The position numbers and the translations under genes are program-made. Positions 1 through 8,904 of a DNA stretch of 64,000 nt are shown piece by piece. The stretch is from the NCBI RefSeq assembly GCF_030010625.1, contig NZ_JASCXN010000031.1, positions 1-64,000 of the forward strand, read 5' to 3'. Under the pieces are notes generated by a model. It was not told where the DNA came from, ran no database searches, and saw nothing but the letters and a program-made list of their open reading frames with translations. Each line of letters begins with the position of its first letter. The stretch's first letter is position 1. This stretch comes from Streptomyces sp. CC208A (GTDB taxonomy: Bacteria; Actinomycetota; Actinomycetes; Streptomycetales; Streptomycetaceae).

Positions 1-45
1 TTCGCGTTCTGGGCCGACGCCGAGGAGCCGCCCCGCCCCGAGGCA

Positions 46-642
46 TCACCAGTCGGCCGGGTAGCTCTTGAGACCGGTCGTGTCGAGAGTCCAGCGGCCG
101 GCGGTGACGCTGTCCCCGAACGCGTAAGGGACTTCCTTGCGATAGCGGATACCGTCAGGGCCCTGCGACGGGTCGCTGTGCACCGTGACGGTCTTCTTGT
201 CCTTGCGCGGGTCCACGACGACGTACAGGGGGACTCCCATCTTGGGGTAGTCGTAGAGCTTGTCACGGATGTCCGTGAGGGAGTCGGAGCGGGAGACGAC
301 CTCGACGACCATCAGGACATCGCGGGAGTTGATGCTCTTCGCTGTGTCGTCGGTGTCCTCCTCTGCGATGACCATGAGGTCGGGTACCTTGGTCAGGCCC
401 GTCACGGGATCGCCCATGTTGGTGTCGTTGAGGGCGATGGCCTCGGGTGTCTGGGCCTCGATCTGGCGGCGCAGCCTCACCACGTTGAGCCCGTGCGGAG
501 CCGTGGGACTCATCATGGTGAGGAAGATCTGACCGTCGGTGGTCTGCACCTTCCATTGGTCTTCCTGGTGTTCGGCCAGCTCCGAGAGCTGCTCCGCGAA
601 ATCGCGCAGTCGGTGCATCTGCTCGGGGGTGAGGTCGGCCAT
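46..642 (-). CDS. Uma2 family (DUF820) endonuclease-like protein
   Basis: 198 aa, ATG start at 642. The fold family is recognised from the central segment with VPDLMVI, the following acidic stretch, MVVEVVSRSD and the YVVVDP strand, which together resemble the PD-(D/E)XK-like core of Uma2 proteins common in actinomycetes and cyanobacteria. Members have no settled cellular role; a nuclease activity is only inferred from the fold. It is a stand-alone gene with a 111-bp gap to the response regulator downstream on the same strand order. No signal peptide or membrane segment is visible. The family call is good; the function is unknown. Confidence 0.8.
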   Translation of the reverse strand: MADLTPEQMHRLRDFAEQLSELAEHQEDQWKVQTTDGQIFLTMMSPTAPHGLNVVRLRRQIEAQTPEAIALNDTNMGDPVTGLTKVPDLMVIAEEDTDDTAKSINSRDVLMVVEVVSRSDSLTDIRDKLYDYPKMGVPLYVVVDPRKDKKTVTVHSDPSQGPDGIRYRKEVPYAFGDSVTAGRWTLDTTGLKSYPADW

Positions 643-753
643 GGTGTCCTCCTGATAGGCGCCCGGACCAGCGTATCCATGGGTCCATGGGGCACTCGCA
701 GGGATCGGGATTCGTCCTGTGCGCCATGACCTGCGTCGACCCGGTTTCCCGGT

Positions 754-1419
754 TCAGCCTTGCGCGGGCTTCACCAGATGGGTGTCGTAGGCCAGGATCA
801 CGGCCTGGACTCGGTCTCTTGCGCCTGTTTTCGCGAGGATGCGGCCCACGTGGGTCTTCACGGTGGACTCGGCGAGGTGGAGGCGTTCGGCGATCTCCGT
901 GTTGGTCCAGCCCTGGGCTATGACGGTGAGGATCTCGCGTTCGCGGTCCGTCAGAGCGGTCAGGCGGGGGTCCTCGGGGGGCGGGGTCGTCGAGGGCAGG
1001 TGGTGGATGTAGGTGTCCAGGAGGCGGCGGGTGAGGCTGGGGGCGACCACCGCGTCGCCGGCCGCCACCGCGCGGATGCCTGCCAGGAGTTCCTCCGGCT
1101 GGGCGTCCTTCACGAGGAAGCCGCTCGCGCCGGCGCGGAGGCCCTCGTAGGCGTACTCGTCGAGGTCGAAGGTGGTGATGATGAGGACGCGGGTGCGGGC
1201 GCCCGCGGCGACGATGCGGCGGGTGGCCTCGATGCCGTCGAGGCCGGGCATGCGGATGTCCATCAGGACCACGTCCGGGTGGTGGGCGGCGACCTGACGG
1301 ACGGCTTCGGTGCCGTTCGCGGCCTCGCCGACGACCGTCATGTCGTCCTGGCTCTCCAGGAGCATGCGGAAACCGAAGCGCTGCATCGGCTGGTCGTCGG
1401 CGATCAGGACGGTCGTCAC
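754..1419 (-). CDS. NarL/LuxR-family response regulator
   Basis: 221 aa, GTG start. Receiver domain (residues 1-120) has the acidic pair D8-D9, phosphoacceptor D54 in VVLMDIRMPG, a Thr in IITTFD and the conserved Lys in FLVKDA. A LuxR-type helix-turn-helix fills residues 150-212 (LTDREREILTVIAQG, then ESTVKTHVGRIL). The start overlaps the stop of the histidine kinase in a GTGA, so the pair is translationally coupled. The kinase gene is itself preceded by an ABC exporter on the same strand, which suggests the pair senses something the exporter handles, a common actinobacterial arrangement. Ligand unknown. Confidence 0.93.
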   Translation of the reverse strand: MTTVLIADDQPMQRFGFRMLLESQDDMTVVGEAANGTEAVRQVAAHHPDVVLMDIRMPGLDGIEATRRIVAAGARTRVLIITTFDLDEYAYEGLRAGASGFLVKDAQPEELLAGIRAVAAGDAVVAPSLTRRLLDTYIHHLPSTTPPPEDPRLTALTDREREILTVIAQGWTNTEIAERLHLAESTVKTHVGRILAKTGARDRVQAVILAYDTHLVKPAQG

Positions 1420-2657
1420 GGGTGGGGTTCCTCCAGGGAGACGGGGATGCGGAGGTCCACCTGCCAGCCGGTGCCGCTCGGCAGGGGACCGCAGTCGAGT
1501 GTGCCGTCGTAGAGGGCCGCTCGCTCGCGCATTCCCGTCAGACCCTGGCCCTGGCCCAGGGGACCGGACCGGGTGCCCGTGTCGGTGACCGTCACCCGGA
1601 GGGTGTCCGGCGTCGTCGTGAGGCGGACGGTGGCCGTGGCGTGGGGGCCCGCGTGCTTGAGGGTGTTCGTCAGGGATTCCTGGACCACGCGGTAGACGGT
1701 CAACTGGGCGCCCGGCGGGAGGGGCGGGAGCGGTGCGGGCAGTTCCGAGGCGATCGGCAGGCCCGCCTTCCGTACGCCTTCCAGGAGGGGTTCCAGGTCC
1801 GCCAGGGTCGGCTGGGGCGCGCGGGCGGCCGGGGCCCCGTCCGTCTCGGCCTCCTCGCTCAGGACGCCCAGGAGGCGGCGGAGTTCGTCCAGGGCCTGGC
1901 GGCTCGTCGTACCGATGGCCTCCAGTGCCTGTGCCGCCCGCTCCGGGCTCTTCGCCGCCGCGTACCGGCCGCCGTCGGCGAGACCCGTGATGACCGACAG
2001 GTTGTGGCCGATGATGTCGTGCATCTCCCGGGCTATCCGGGTGCGTTCGGCCGCCGCCGCCAGGCGGACCTCCTGGTCCCGTTCGATCTCCAGGCGGCGG
2101 GCCCGGTCGACCAGGGCCGCCGTGTGGTCACGGCGGGAGCGGACCGTGATGCCGAGCAGGGCGACGAGGGCGTACGCCCACAGGGTGGGGACGACCCGCT
2201 GGTCCCAGGCGTCCTGCTGGAACCTGAGCACGCCCGCCGTCAGCGGGGGCAGGATCAGGGCCGACGCCCACAGGAGGTGGCGCGGCGGGCGGCTCAGCGC
2301 GATGTGGAAGAGCGGGATCATCTGGAGGTAGGCGGCCTGGAGGAAGGCGCCCGAGACGTCGCTGACGAGGGCCGCGCAGGCCGTCACGGCGAGGACCGTG
2401 GTCGGCCGGCGGCGGCGCCAGTACAGCGGGAGGGCCAGCGCCAGGCTGGTGGTGACGACCAGCCAGACGGGGACGGACGGGTCGTGGGCCACGTTCCGCC
2501 AGCCGCCCGCCGCGTCCGTCAGGGCGGCGACCGTCCAGGTCAGCGTCACCGCCGTGTCCCAGATCCACGGGCGGGCCGCGTCGGCCTTTCTGATGCGGGC
2601 CCCCAGGCGGTGGGCGTACCGGCTGGGGGCCGTCGTCTCCGTCATCGCCGTCGTCAC
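1416..2657 (-). CDS. Sensor histidine kinase (HisKA_3 type)
   Basis: 413 aa from GTG 2657; an internal ATG four codons in is an alternative start. The N-terminal part (about residues 30-165) carries several hydrophobic membrane segments with very short loops and no large extracellular sensor. It is followed by the dimerisation/phosphoacceptor helix with the H in IAREMHDIIGHNLSV (near residue 210) and a C-terminal HATPase with VVQESLTNTLKHA and GQGLTGMRER. This is the NarX/DesK-like architecture that partners with LuxR-type regulators such as the one it overlaps. The intramembrane sensing style suggests it may perceive membrane or envelope stress; that is inference. Confidence 0.92.
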   Translation of the reverse strand: MTTAMTETTAPSRYAHRLGARIRKADAARPWIWDTAVTLTWTVAALTDAAGGWRNVAHDPSVPVWLVVTTSLALALPLYWRRRRPTTVLAVTACAALVSDVSGAFLQAAYLQMIPLFHIALSRPPRHLLWASALILPPLTAGVLRFQQDAWDQRVVPTLWAYALVALLGITVRSRRDHTAALVDRARRLEIERDQEVRLAAAAERTRIAREMHDIIGHNLSVITGLADGGRYAAAKSPERAAQALEAIGTTSRQALDELRRLLGVLSEEAETDGAPAARAPQPTLADLEPLLEGVRKAGLPIASELPAPLPPLPPGAQLTVYRVVQESLTNTLKHAGPHATATVRLTTTPDTLRVTVTDTGTRSGPLGQGQGLTGMRERAALYDGTLDCGPLPSGTGWQVDLRIPVSLEEPHP

Positions 2658-2684
2658 CCGGCCATCATCCCTGGACGTCGTCCG

Positions 2685-3497
2685 TCATACATCCCTGCGG
2701 CGGAGCAGCAGCGCCGGGACCGTCAGGGCCGCGGCCGCCCACAGGACGAGGGCCACCAGGGCGGCGCCCGCCGAGGGGGCGCCGGGGAACGGGGTGGCGG
2801 TGCCGAGGACGCCCGCGGCCTGGGTGGGGAAGTACCGGAGCGCGGTCTCGACCGCCTCGTACGGCAGCATCCCGAGGACCTGGGGGAGGACGAGCACCCC
2901 GCCGATGAAGGCGCCGAGCGCGCCGGGGACCGAGCGGAGGGCGGCGCCCAGGCCCAGGGCGACGACGGCGAGCAGGGTGGTGCCGGCGGCGTTGCCCGCA
3001 ACGGCGGCGAGGACGCCGTCGTCGGTGAGGGAGGCCGCCTGGTCGGTGTCGGAGAGGAAGAACTGGGCGGTGAGGAAGGTCAGCAGGTTCGTGGTGAGGC
3101 AGAGGGCGAGGACGGTGGCCGTGAAGACCGCGGCCTTCGCGCCGAGCACCGGCAGGCGGCGGGGGACGGCCGTGAAGGTGGCGCGGGCCAGGCCGGTGGA
3201 GTACTCGCCCGCGGTGACGAGGATGCCGAGGACGGCGAGGGAGATGCCGCCCAACTGGGAGCCGTAGAGGGTGAGGACGACGGTGTCGACGTCGGAGTCG
3301 CCGCCACCGGAGGTGTAGGTCGTGCCCATCAGGATGCCGACGCCGAGGACCAGGGCGACGGCCGTCAGGGCCGTGATCCAGGTGGAGCGGAGCGTCCACA
3401 GCTTGTGCCACTCGGAGCGGAGGATCCGGCGCGGGGTGATCCCGTACGTGGCGGTGGCGGTGGCGGTGGCGGTGGCGGTGGCGGTCGCGGTCGTCAT
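2685..3497 (-). CDS. ABC-2 type transporter permease
   Basis: 270 aa, ATG at 3497 overlapping the stop of the ATP-binding gene (ATGA). Six hydrophobic segments follow an N-terminal cytoplasmic piece (about residues 35-60, 85-110, 135-165, 175-200, 200-225, 240-262), as in ABC-2 exporter permeases. The first residues are an unusual Thr-Ala repeat encoded by a six-base tandem repeat (positions 3448-3489). The usual family start would be nearer the YGITPRRILRSEWHK segment, so the repeat extends the N-terminus. It forms an exporter with the next gene; substrate unknown. Confidence 0.88.
   Translation of the reverse strand: MTTATATATATATATATYGITPRRILRSEWHKLWTLRSTWITALTAVALVLGVGILMGTTYTSGGGDSDVDTVVLTLYGSQLGGISLAVLGILVTAGEYSTGLARATFTAVPRRLPVLGAKAAVFTATVLALCLTTNLLTFLTAQFFLSDTDQAASLTDDGVLAAVAGNAAGTTLLAVVALGLGAALRSVPGALGAFIGGVLVLPQVLGMLPYEAVETALRYFPTQAAGVLGTATPFPGAPSAGAALVALVLWAAAALTVPALLLRRRDV
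3448..3489. repeat. Six-base microsatellite (GTGGCG)6-7 in coding sequence
   Basis: Six perfect copies of GTGGCG at 3448-3483 and a seventh copy with one mismatch at 3484-3489. On the coding (minus) strand it encodes a run of Thr-Ala dipeptides right after the start codon of the ABC permease. Because the unit is six bases, gain or loss of copies keeps the frame. Confidence 0.9.
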
Positions 3498-4399
3498 GCG
3501 GCTGCTCCCTGGTACTCGACGGAGTCGTGGGTGAGGTCCATGAACGCCTGCTCCAGGGAGGCGGTCTCGGGGGTGAGCTGGTGGAGTTCGATGCCGTGGG
3601 CGGTGGCGGTCCGGCCGATCACGGGGGCGTCGAGGCCGGTGACCCGGAGGGTGTCGGGGCCTTCGGGGGTCGTGCGGGCCGGGGACGGGAGGAGGGCGCG
3701 GAGGCGGTCGGCGTCGGGGGTGACGACGAGGACGGACGCGGTGCCCGCGTCCCGTACGAGGTCGGCGACGGTGGTGTCGGCGAGGAGCCGGCCCTTGCCG
3801 ATGACGACGAGGTGGTCGGCGGTCAGCGCCATCTCGCTCATCAGGTGGGAGGAGACGAGGACCGTACGGCCTTCGGCGGCGAGGGACTTGAGGAGGGTGC
3901 GGATCCAGCGGACGCCTTCGGGGTCGAGGCCGTTGACGGGTTCGTCGAGGACGACGGCGGCCGGGTCGCCGAGGAGGGCCGCGGCGATGCCGAGGCGCTG
4001 GCCCATGCCGAGGGAGAAGCCCTTCACGCGGCGGCCGGCGACGTCGGAGAGGCCGGTGAGGCCGAGGACGTGCTCCACGCGCGCGCGTGGGATGCCATGC
4101 GTGTGGGCGAGCCCCATGAGGTGGTGGAAGGCGGTGCGGCCCGGGTGGAAGGAGCGGGCGTCGAGGAGGGCGCCGACCTGGGTGAGGGGCGCCGGGTGGG
4201 CGGCGTACGAGCGTCCTGCGACGGTGGCGGTGCCGTGGGTGGGGGCGTCGAGGCCGAGGAGCATGCGGAGGGTGGTGGACTTGCCGGCGCCGTTGGGGCC
4301 GAGGAAGCCGGTGACGGTGCCGGGGCGGACGGTGAAGGAGAGGTCCCGGACGACGGTACGGTCGCCGTACCGCTTGGTGAGTCGGTCTGCTCGGATCAT
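3494..4399 (-). CDS. ABC transporter ATP-binding protein
   Basis: 301 aa from ATG 4399 (MIRADRLTKRYGDR). The open frame continues far upstream through sequence that is antisense to the GNAT gene, but this ATG gives the normal start of the family. Walker A is GPNGAGKST, the signature is FSLGMGQRLGIA (LSGGQ variant), Walker B is AAVVLDEPVNGLDPEG, and the H-loop is SSHLMSE. A C-terminal accessory segment of about 80 residues (VVTPDADRLRALLP onward) is typical of drug or bacitracin-type ABC exporters. It is the first gene of the ABC-permease-kinase-regulator set. Confidence 0.92.
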   Translation of the reverse strand: MIRADRLTKRYGDRTVVRDLSFTVRPGTVTGFLGPNGAGKSTTLRMLLGLDAPTHGTATVAGRSYAAHPAPLTQVGALLDARSFHPGRTAFHHLMGLAHTHGIPRARVEHVLGLTGLSDVAGRRVKGFSLGMGQRLGIAAALLGDPAAVVLDEPVNGLDPEGVRWIRTLLKSLAAEGRTVLVSSHLMSEMALTADHLVVIGKGRLLADTTVADLVRDAGTASVLVVTPDADRLRALLPSPARTTPEGPDTLRVTGLDAPVIGRTATAHGIELHQLTPETASLEQAFMDLTHDSVEYQGAAA

Positions 4400-4537
4400 G
4401 GCTTCGACGCTACGGATCGGGGGCGGGGCGGGCGTCCGACCGTGGTCGGCAGCCGGGCGGGCGGTGTCGTACCGGGGTACTACGGAGCGGCGCTGAGCTG
4501 GGAATTCCCTTGTAGGTGGGGGTGCGGGGAGGCGAGG

Positions 4538-5542
4538 ATGCCGGGCATGACCTTCGAGATCCGTACCGTCCGCGCCGACGAGTGGGAGAAGGCGCGCGAG
4601 CTGCGGCTCGCCGCGCTGCGGGACCCCGTCGCGCACCTCGCCTTCCTGGAGGCCCACGAGGACGCGGTCGCGCGTCCGGACGACTTCTGGCAGGGACGGA
4701 CGGCCGCCGCCGCGGCCACCGGGGAGGGGCGCGTGCGGCAGTTCGTGGCCGAGGCGCCGGACGGGCGGTGGCTGGGCACCGTGACGGTGCTCGTCGAACG
4801 GCCTTCGGACGAGGTGCGGTTCGGGGAGCCGGCGAAGGTCGACCAGGCGCACCTGGTGGGCGTGTACGTACGGCCCGAGGCGCGCGGGAGCGGGCTCGTG
4901 GACGCGCTGTTCCGGGCGGCCGTGGAGTGGTCGTGGACCGTGGAGGGGGTCCGGCGGGTGCGGCTGTACGTGCACGAGGAGAACCCGCGGGCCGCCGCCT
5001 TCTACCGGCGGTTCGGCTTCGTGGCGTCGGGGGAGAGGGTGCCGGTGCCGGGGGGCACGGGCGCGTACGAGGTCGAGTACGAGCTGCTGCCCGGCCGGGC
5101 CCGGCACAGGGAGTACGTGATCCGGGCGATCCGCTCCGACGAGTGGGAACGGGTGCGGGAGCTGCGGCTTGCGGCCCTTCAGGATCCGGCGGCGGGGCTC
5201 GCGTTCGTGGAGTCGTACGAGGAGGGCGCGGCCCGGCCGGACTCCTTCTGGCGCGAGCGGGCGGAGGGCGGCTCCGAGGACCGGGGCACCTGGATCCGGC
5301 AGTTCGTCGCCGAGGCGCCGGACGGGCGCTGGGCGGGCACGGTGACGGTGCTCGTGGAGCGGCCGGAGGACGGGCGGACGCTCTTCGGCGACGAGGTGAC
5401 GGAACCTCAGGGCGATGTCGTGGGCGTGTACGTGCGGCCCGAGGCGCGCGGGAGCGGGCTCGTGGACGCGCTGCTGCGGGCGGCCGTGGAGTGGGTGTGG
5501 GCGCTGGAGCCCCCGGTGGCGCGGGTGCGGCTCTTCGTCCAC
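4538..5542 (+). pseudogene. Tandem GNAT acetyltransferase, 5' part (split by transposon)
   Basis: The frame starts at ATG 4538 (ATG 4547 also possible; a GGGGAGGCGAGG Shine-Dalgarno lies just upstream). It encodes one full GNAT domain (RTVRADEWEKARELRLAALR... VGVYVRPEARGSGLVDAL, acetyl-CoA loop RGSG, then AAAFYRRFGFV) and a second, clearly duplicated copy (IRAIRSDEWERVRELRLAALQ... VGVYVRPEARGSGLVDAL). The second copy stops at VRLFVH, where the transposon begins. The read-through frame adds 12 residues from the transposon end and stops at 5581. Joined to 10537-10662 without the transposon it gives an intact 376-aa protein. The first domain could still be made; the second is broken. Substrate unknown. 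Confidence 0.92.
5538..5542. repeat. Target site duplication TCCAC (left copy)
   Basis: TCCAC immediately precedes the left inverted repeat; the same five bases follow the right inverted repeat at 10532-10536. Removing the transposon and one copy rejoins codons for VRLFVH and EENARAAA in frame. Confidence 0.95.
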
Positions 5543-5584
5543 GGCCCTGTTCTCCCGAAGCTGCCACGAAGTGACAAGTAGCTC
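5543..5584 (+). repeat. Left terminal inverted repeat of Tn3-family element
   Basis: Begins GGCCCTGTTCTCCCGAAG. It matches the reverse complement of the right end at 40 of 42 positions, with mismatches at positions 19 and 39. It supplies the stop codon for the truncated GNAT frame. Confidence 0.95.
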
Positions 5585-5692
5585 TCTGTAGCGGATCTGG
5601 GGTGCGCTTGTCAGCGTTTTGGATCTTCTGGGCTCATCGAACGCCGTGCTCGGCCAGGTTGGTCCGGTCATGACGACCGGAAGGAGCCCGGG

Positions 5693-8600
5693 GTGCGGCA
5701 GGAGTGGGAGCCGGAGGACCTGATCGAGGTCTGGACGCTACTGGAGGAGGACCAGGAGCGGCTGCGGAACAAGTCGGGGGCGAACCGGTTGGGGTTCGCG
5801 CTGTTGCTGAAGTTCTTCGAGGTGGAGGCCCGGTTCCCGGAGGACGCCGGAGAGATCCCGGTGCCGGCGGTGTCGTACGTCGCTCAGCAGGTGAGGGTGC
5901 CCGCGGAGGAGTGGGCCGCGTATGACTGGTCGGGGCGGGCGATCAAGCGGCACCGGATGGAGATCCGGGGCGCGTTCGGCTTCCGTGAGTGCACCAAGGA
6001 GGACCAGACCCAGCTCGCCGAGTGGCTGGCGGTCGAGCTGTGCGGGGTGGAGCTGAACCGGGACCGGCTGGCGGAGGCGGTGGTGGCCCGCTGCCGCAAG
6101 GACCGGCTGGAGCCGCCGACGCCGGGACGTATCGCCCGGCTGGTGGGCTCGGCGGTCAGCATCTTCGAGGAGCGGTTCTGCGCGGCCACGGTGGGCCGGC
6201 TGTCTGCGGCGACCCGGTCCCGGCTGGACGACCTGATCGCCGAGGACGCCGGCGCAGACGCGGACAGCGCGGGCGGTGGGGGCACGTTCTTCACCGAGCT
6301 GAAGGCGGACCCGGGCGCGCTGGGGCTGGACAGCCTGCTGGCGGAGGTGAACAAGCTCCAGCGGGTGCGGGCGCTGGAGCTGCCGCCGGAGCTGTTCGGG
6401 GACGTGTCGGGGAAGCTGGTGGCGGCCTGGCGGGCGCGGGCGGCGAAGGAGTATCCCTCGGACCTGCGGGCGGCGGCCGGGCCGGTGCGGTACACGCTGC
6501 TGTCGGCGCTGTGCCATGTGCGGGAGACGGAGATCACCGACTCGCTGGTGGAGCTGTTCATCCAGCTCGTGCAGAAGATCAACACGCGGGCGGAGAAGAA
6601 GGTCGAGGGCGAGTTCACCAAGGAGCTGAAGCGGGTCCGCGGCAAGGAGGGCATCCTGCTGCGGCTGGCGGAGGCTGCGGTGGCGGAGCCGGGCGGCACG
6701 GTCCGCAAGGTGATCTATCCGGTGGCCGGGGAGTCCACGCTGAAGGCGCTGGCGGCGGAGGCCGCGGCGAACGAGGCGCGTTACCGGGCCCGGGTGCGTA
6801 CGGTGCTGCGCTCGTCGTACTCGGGCCACTGGCGGCGGATGCTCTCGCCGCTGCTGAACGCGCTGGAGCTGAAGTGCAACAACACCGCCTACCGGCCGGT
6901 GATGGACGCGATCGACCTGCTCAAGCGGTACCTGGACCAGCCCATCGCGAAGGAGGGGGCGTTCTTCGACGAGGCGGAGAAGATCCCGCTGGCCGGGGTG
7001 GTGCGCGAGGAGTGGCGCAAGGCGGTCGTGGACGAGCGCGGCCGGGTCGAGCGCATCCCGTACGAGCTGTGCGTGCTCGTGGCGCTGCGGGACGCGCTGC
7101 GGCGGCGGGAGATCTGGGTGCCGGGCGCGAACCGGTGGCAGAACCCGGAGGATGATCTGCCGCCGGACTTCGAGGACAACCGCGATGTGCACTACGACGC
7201 AATCCGCCAGCCGCAGGACCCGGAGAAGTTTATCGAGGCCCTGGAGAATCGGCTGCGCGAGGCCCTGACCCGTTTCGACACGGCGCTGGAGCTGGGCACC
7301 ACGGGCGGGGTGGACATCGTCAAGAGGCACGGCGAGCCGTGGATCAAGGTCTTGCCGCTGGGCAAGCAGGAGGAGCCGGAGAACCTGGTCGCGCTGAAGG
7401 CGGAGATCGAGCGTCGCTGGGGCACGATCGACCTGATCGACATCCTCAAGGAGGCCGAGTTCGCCACCGGCTTCACGGGCGAGTTCACCTCGGTCGCCTC
7501 CAGGGAGGCGGTCCCGAAGGCGGTGCTGCGGCGCCGGCTGCTGCTGGTGCTGTTCGCGCTGGGGACGAACATGGGCATCAAGCGGGTCGCGGTCACCGGC
7601 AAGCACGGCGAGAGCGAGGCCGTCCTGCGCCGGGTGCGGCACCTGTTCGTCAACCGAACCAACCTGCGCGCGGCGCTGGTGCGGCTGGTCAACGCCACCT
7701 TCGCCGCCCGCGATGCGGCGTGGTGGGGCGAGGGCACCGCCTGCGCGAGCGACTCCAAGAAGTTCGGCTCCTGGTCCTCGAACTTCATGACCGAGTGGCA
7801 CCAGCGGTACCGCGGGCCCGGCGTGATGATCTACTGGCACGTCGAGAAGAAGTCGCTGTGCGTCTACAGCCAGCTCAAGTCCTGCTCGGCCTCCGAGGTC
7901 GCCGCGATGATCGAGGGCGTACTGCGGCACTGCACGGACGTGGAGATCGACCGGCAGTACACCGACACGCACGGCGCCTCCATCGTCGGGTTCGCCTTCG
8001 CCCACATGCTCGGCTTCAACCTGCTCCCCCGGTTGAAGAACGTCGGCTCCGCGCGCCTGTACCGGCCGGCAGCCGGTCAGGACGAGAAGTGGCCGAACCT
8101 GGCGCCGGTGCTGTCGACCAAGACGATCGACTGGGACCTGATCCGCCAGCAGTACGACCAGATCGTGAAGTACACCACCGCCCTGCGCCTGGGCACCGCG
8201 GAGGCCGAACAGGTCCTGCGGCGCTTCACCCGCGGCGGGCCCAAACATCCCACCTACCGGGCGATCGAGGAGCTGGGCCGCGCAGTGCGTACGGCGTTCA
8301 TCTGCGACTACCTCGCCGACGCCGAACTGCGGCGCGAGATCAACGACGGGCTCCAGGTCGTGGAGAACTGGAACTCCGCCAACCACGACCTGTTCTACGG
8401 CAAGGACGGCGACCTGACCGGCTCCGACAAGGAATCCCAGGAGGTCTCCATGCTCGCCCTGCACCTGCTCCAGTCCGCGCTGGTGCACGTCAACACCCTG
8501 CTGCTTCAGGACATCCTGAGCGAGGAGAAGTGGCAGAACAGGCTCACCGACGCCGACCGGCGGGCCCTGTCACCGCTGTTCTGGACCCACGTGAACCCCT

Positions 8601-8728
8601 ACGGCCGGTTCGAGCTGGACATGAACTCCCACCTCGCCCTCGCCGCCGTGGCATCAATGGTGCCTGACCCCCGCGCCGCGCCGGAGACGCAGTCTCCCGA
8701 ACCGGCGGTGGCCGGGTCGGCATCCTGA
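5693..8728 (+). CDS. tnpA: Tn3-family transposase (TnpA)
   Basis: 1011 aa from GTG 5693, with AAGGAG seven bases upstream. The length is typical of Tn3-family transposases. The N-terminal DNA-binding part (to about residue 300) precedes the C-terminal DDE domain. Candidate catalytic acids are the D of CASDSKKFGSW (about residue 687), the D of QYTDTHGASIVGFAFAH (about 758) and the E of DKESQEVSMLALHLLQ (about 917). Family features NLLPRLKN and VENWNSANHDLFYGKDGDL are also present. It cuts and joins the transposon ends to form cointegrates, which the serine recombinase encoded downstream would resolve. The reading frame is intact, so it is probably active. Confidence 0.96.
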   Translation: MRQEWEPEDLIEVWTLLEEDQERLRNKSGANRLGFALLLKFFEVEARFPEDAGEIPVPAVSYVAQQVRVPAEEWAAYDWSGRAIKRHRMEIRGAFGFRECTKEDQTQLAEWLAVELCGVELNRDRLAEAVVARCRKDRLEPPTPGRIARLVGSAVSIFEERFCAATVGRLSAATRSRLDDLIAEDAGADADSAGGGGTFFTELKADPGALGLDSLLAEVNKLQRVRALELPPELFGDVSGKLVAAWRARAAKEYPSDLRAAAGPVRYTLLSALCHVRETEITDSLVELFIQLVQKINTRAEKKVEGEFTKELKRVRGKEGILLRLAEAAVAEPGGTVRKVIYPVAGESTLKALAAEAAANEARYRARVRTVLRSSYSGHWRRMLSPLLNALELKCNNTAYRPVMDAIDLLKRYLDQPIAKEGAFFDEAEKIPLAGVVREEWRKAVVDERGRVERIPYELCVLVALRDALRRREIWVPGANRWQNPEDDLPPDFEDNRDVHYDAIRQPQDPEKFIEALENRLREALTRFDTALELGTTGGVDIVKRHGEPWIKVLPLGKQEEPENLVALKAEIERRWGTIDLIDILKEAEFATGFTGEFTSVASREAVPKAVLRRRLLLVLFALGTNMGIKRVAVTGKHGESEAVLRRVRHLFVNRTNLRAALVRLVNATFAARDAAWWGEGTACASDSKKFGSWSSNFMTEWHQRYRGPGVMIYWHVEKKSLCVYSQLKSCSASEVAAMIEGVLRHCTDVEIDRQYTDTHGASIVGFAFAHMLGFNLLPRLKNVGSARLYRPAAGQDEKWPNLAPVLSTKTIDWDLIRQQYDQIVKYTTALRLGTAEAEQVLRRFTRGGPKHPTYRAIEELGRAVRTAFICDYLADAELRREINDGLQVVENWNSANHDLFYGKDGDLTGSDKESQEVSMLALHLLQSALVHVNTLLLQDILSEEKWQNRLTDADRRALSPLFWTHVNPYGRFELDMNSHLALAAVASMVPDPRAAPETQSPEPAVAGSAS

Positions 8729-8904
8729 ACCCGTATCCGTCCCCCGGTCCGCGGCCGGCCGGTCCCGTCGCTCAGGGGCAACACTTCCGAGTGGTAGGGC
8801 ATGCCGGGTTGGCCGAGAACGTCTGGTTGTGCGTCTCACCGCGCTGTAATGGTCGCTACGGGACGGTCGAGCCGACCGCCCAGGAGAGCAAGGGACGGGC
8901 AGAC

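Noticed and set aside
1..45. End of an upstream gene
   Set aside because: The first 45 bases are too short to assign a frame; one plus-strand frame is open but reads into sequence antisense to the Uma2 gene.
1422..4496. A 1,024-codon open frame on the plus strand
   Set aside because: It runs antisense to four well-supported genes (kinase, permease, ATPase) and is Gly/Arg/Ala-rich without domain features; a GC-bias artefact.
8729..8904. Second promoter or small ORF before the RRM gene
   Set aside because: A weak TTGTGC and TAATGG pair exists but the spacing is poor; no convincing frame apart from the RRM extension.
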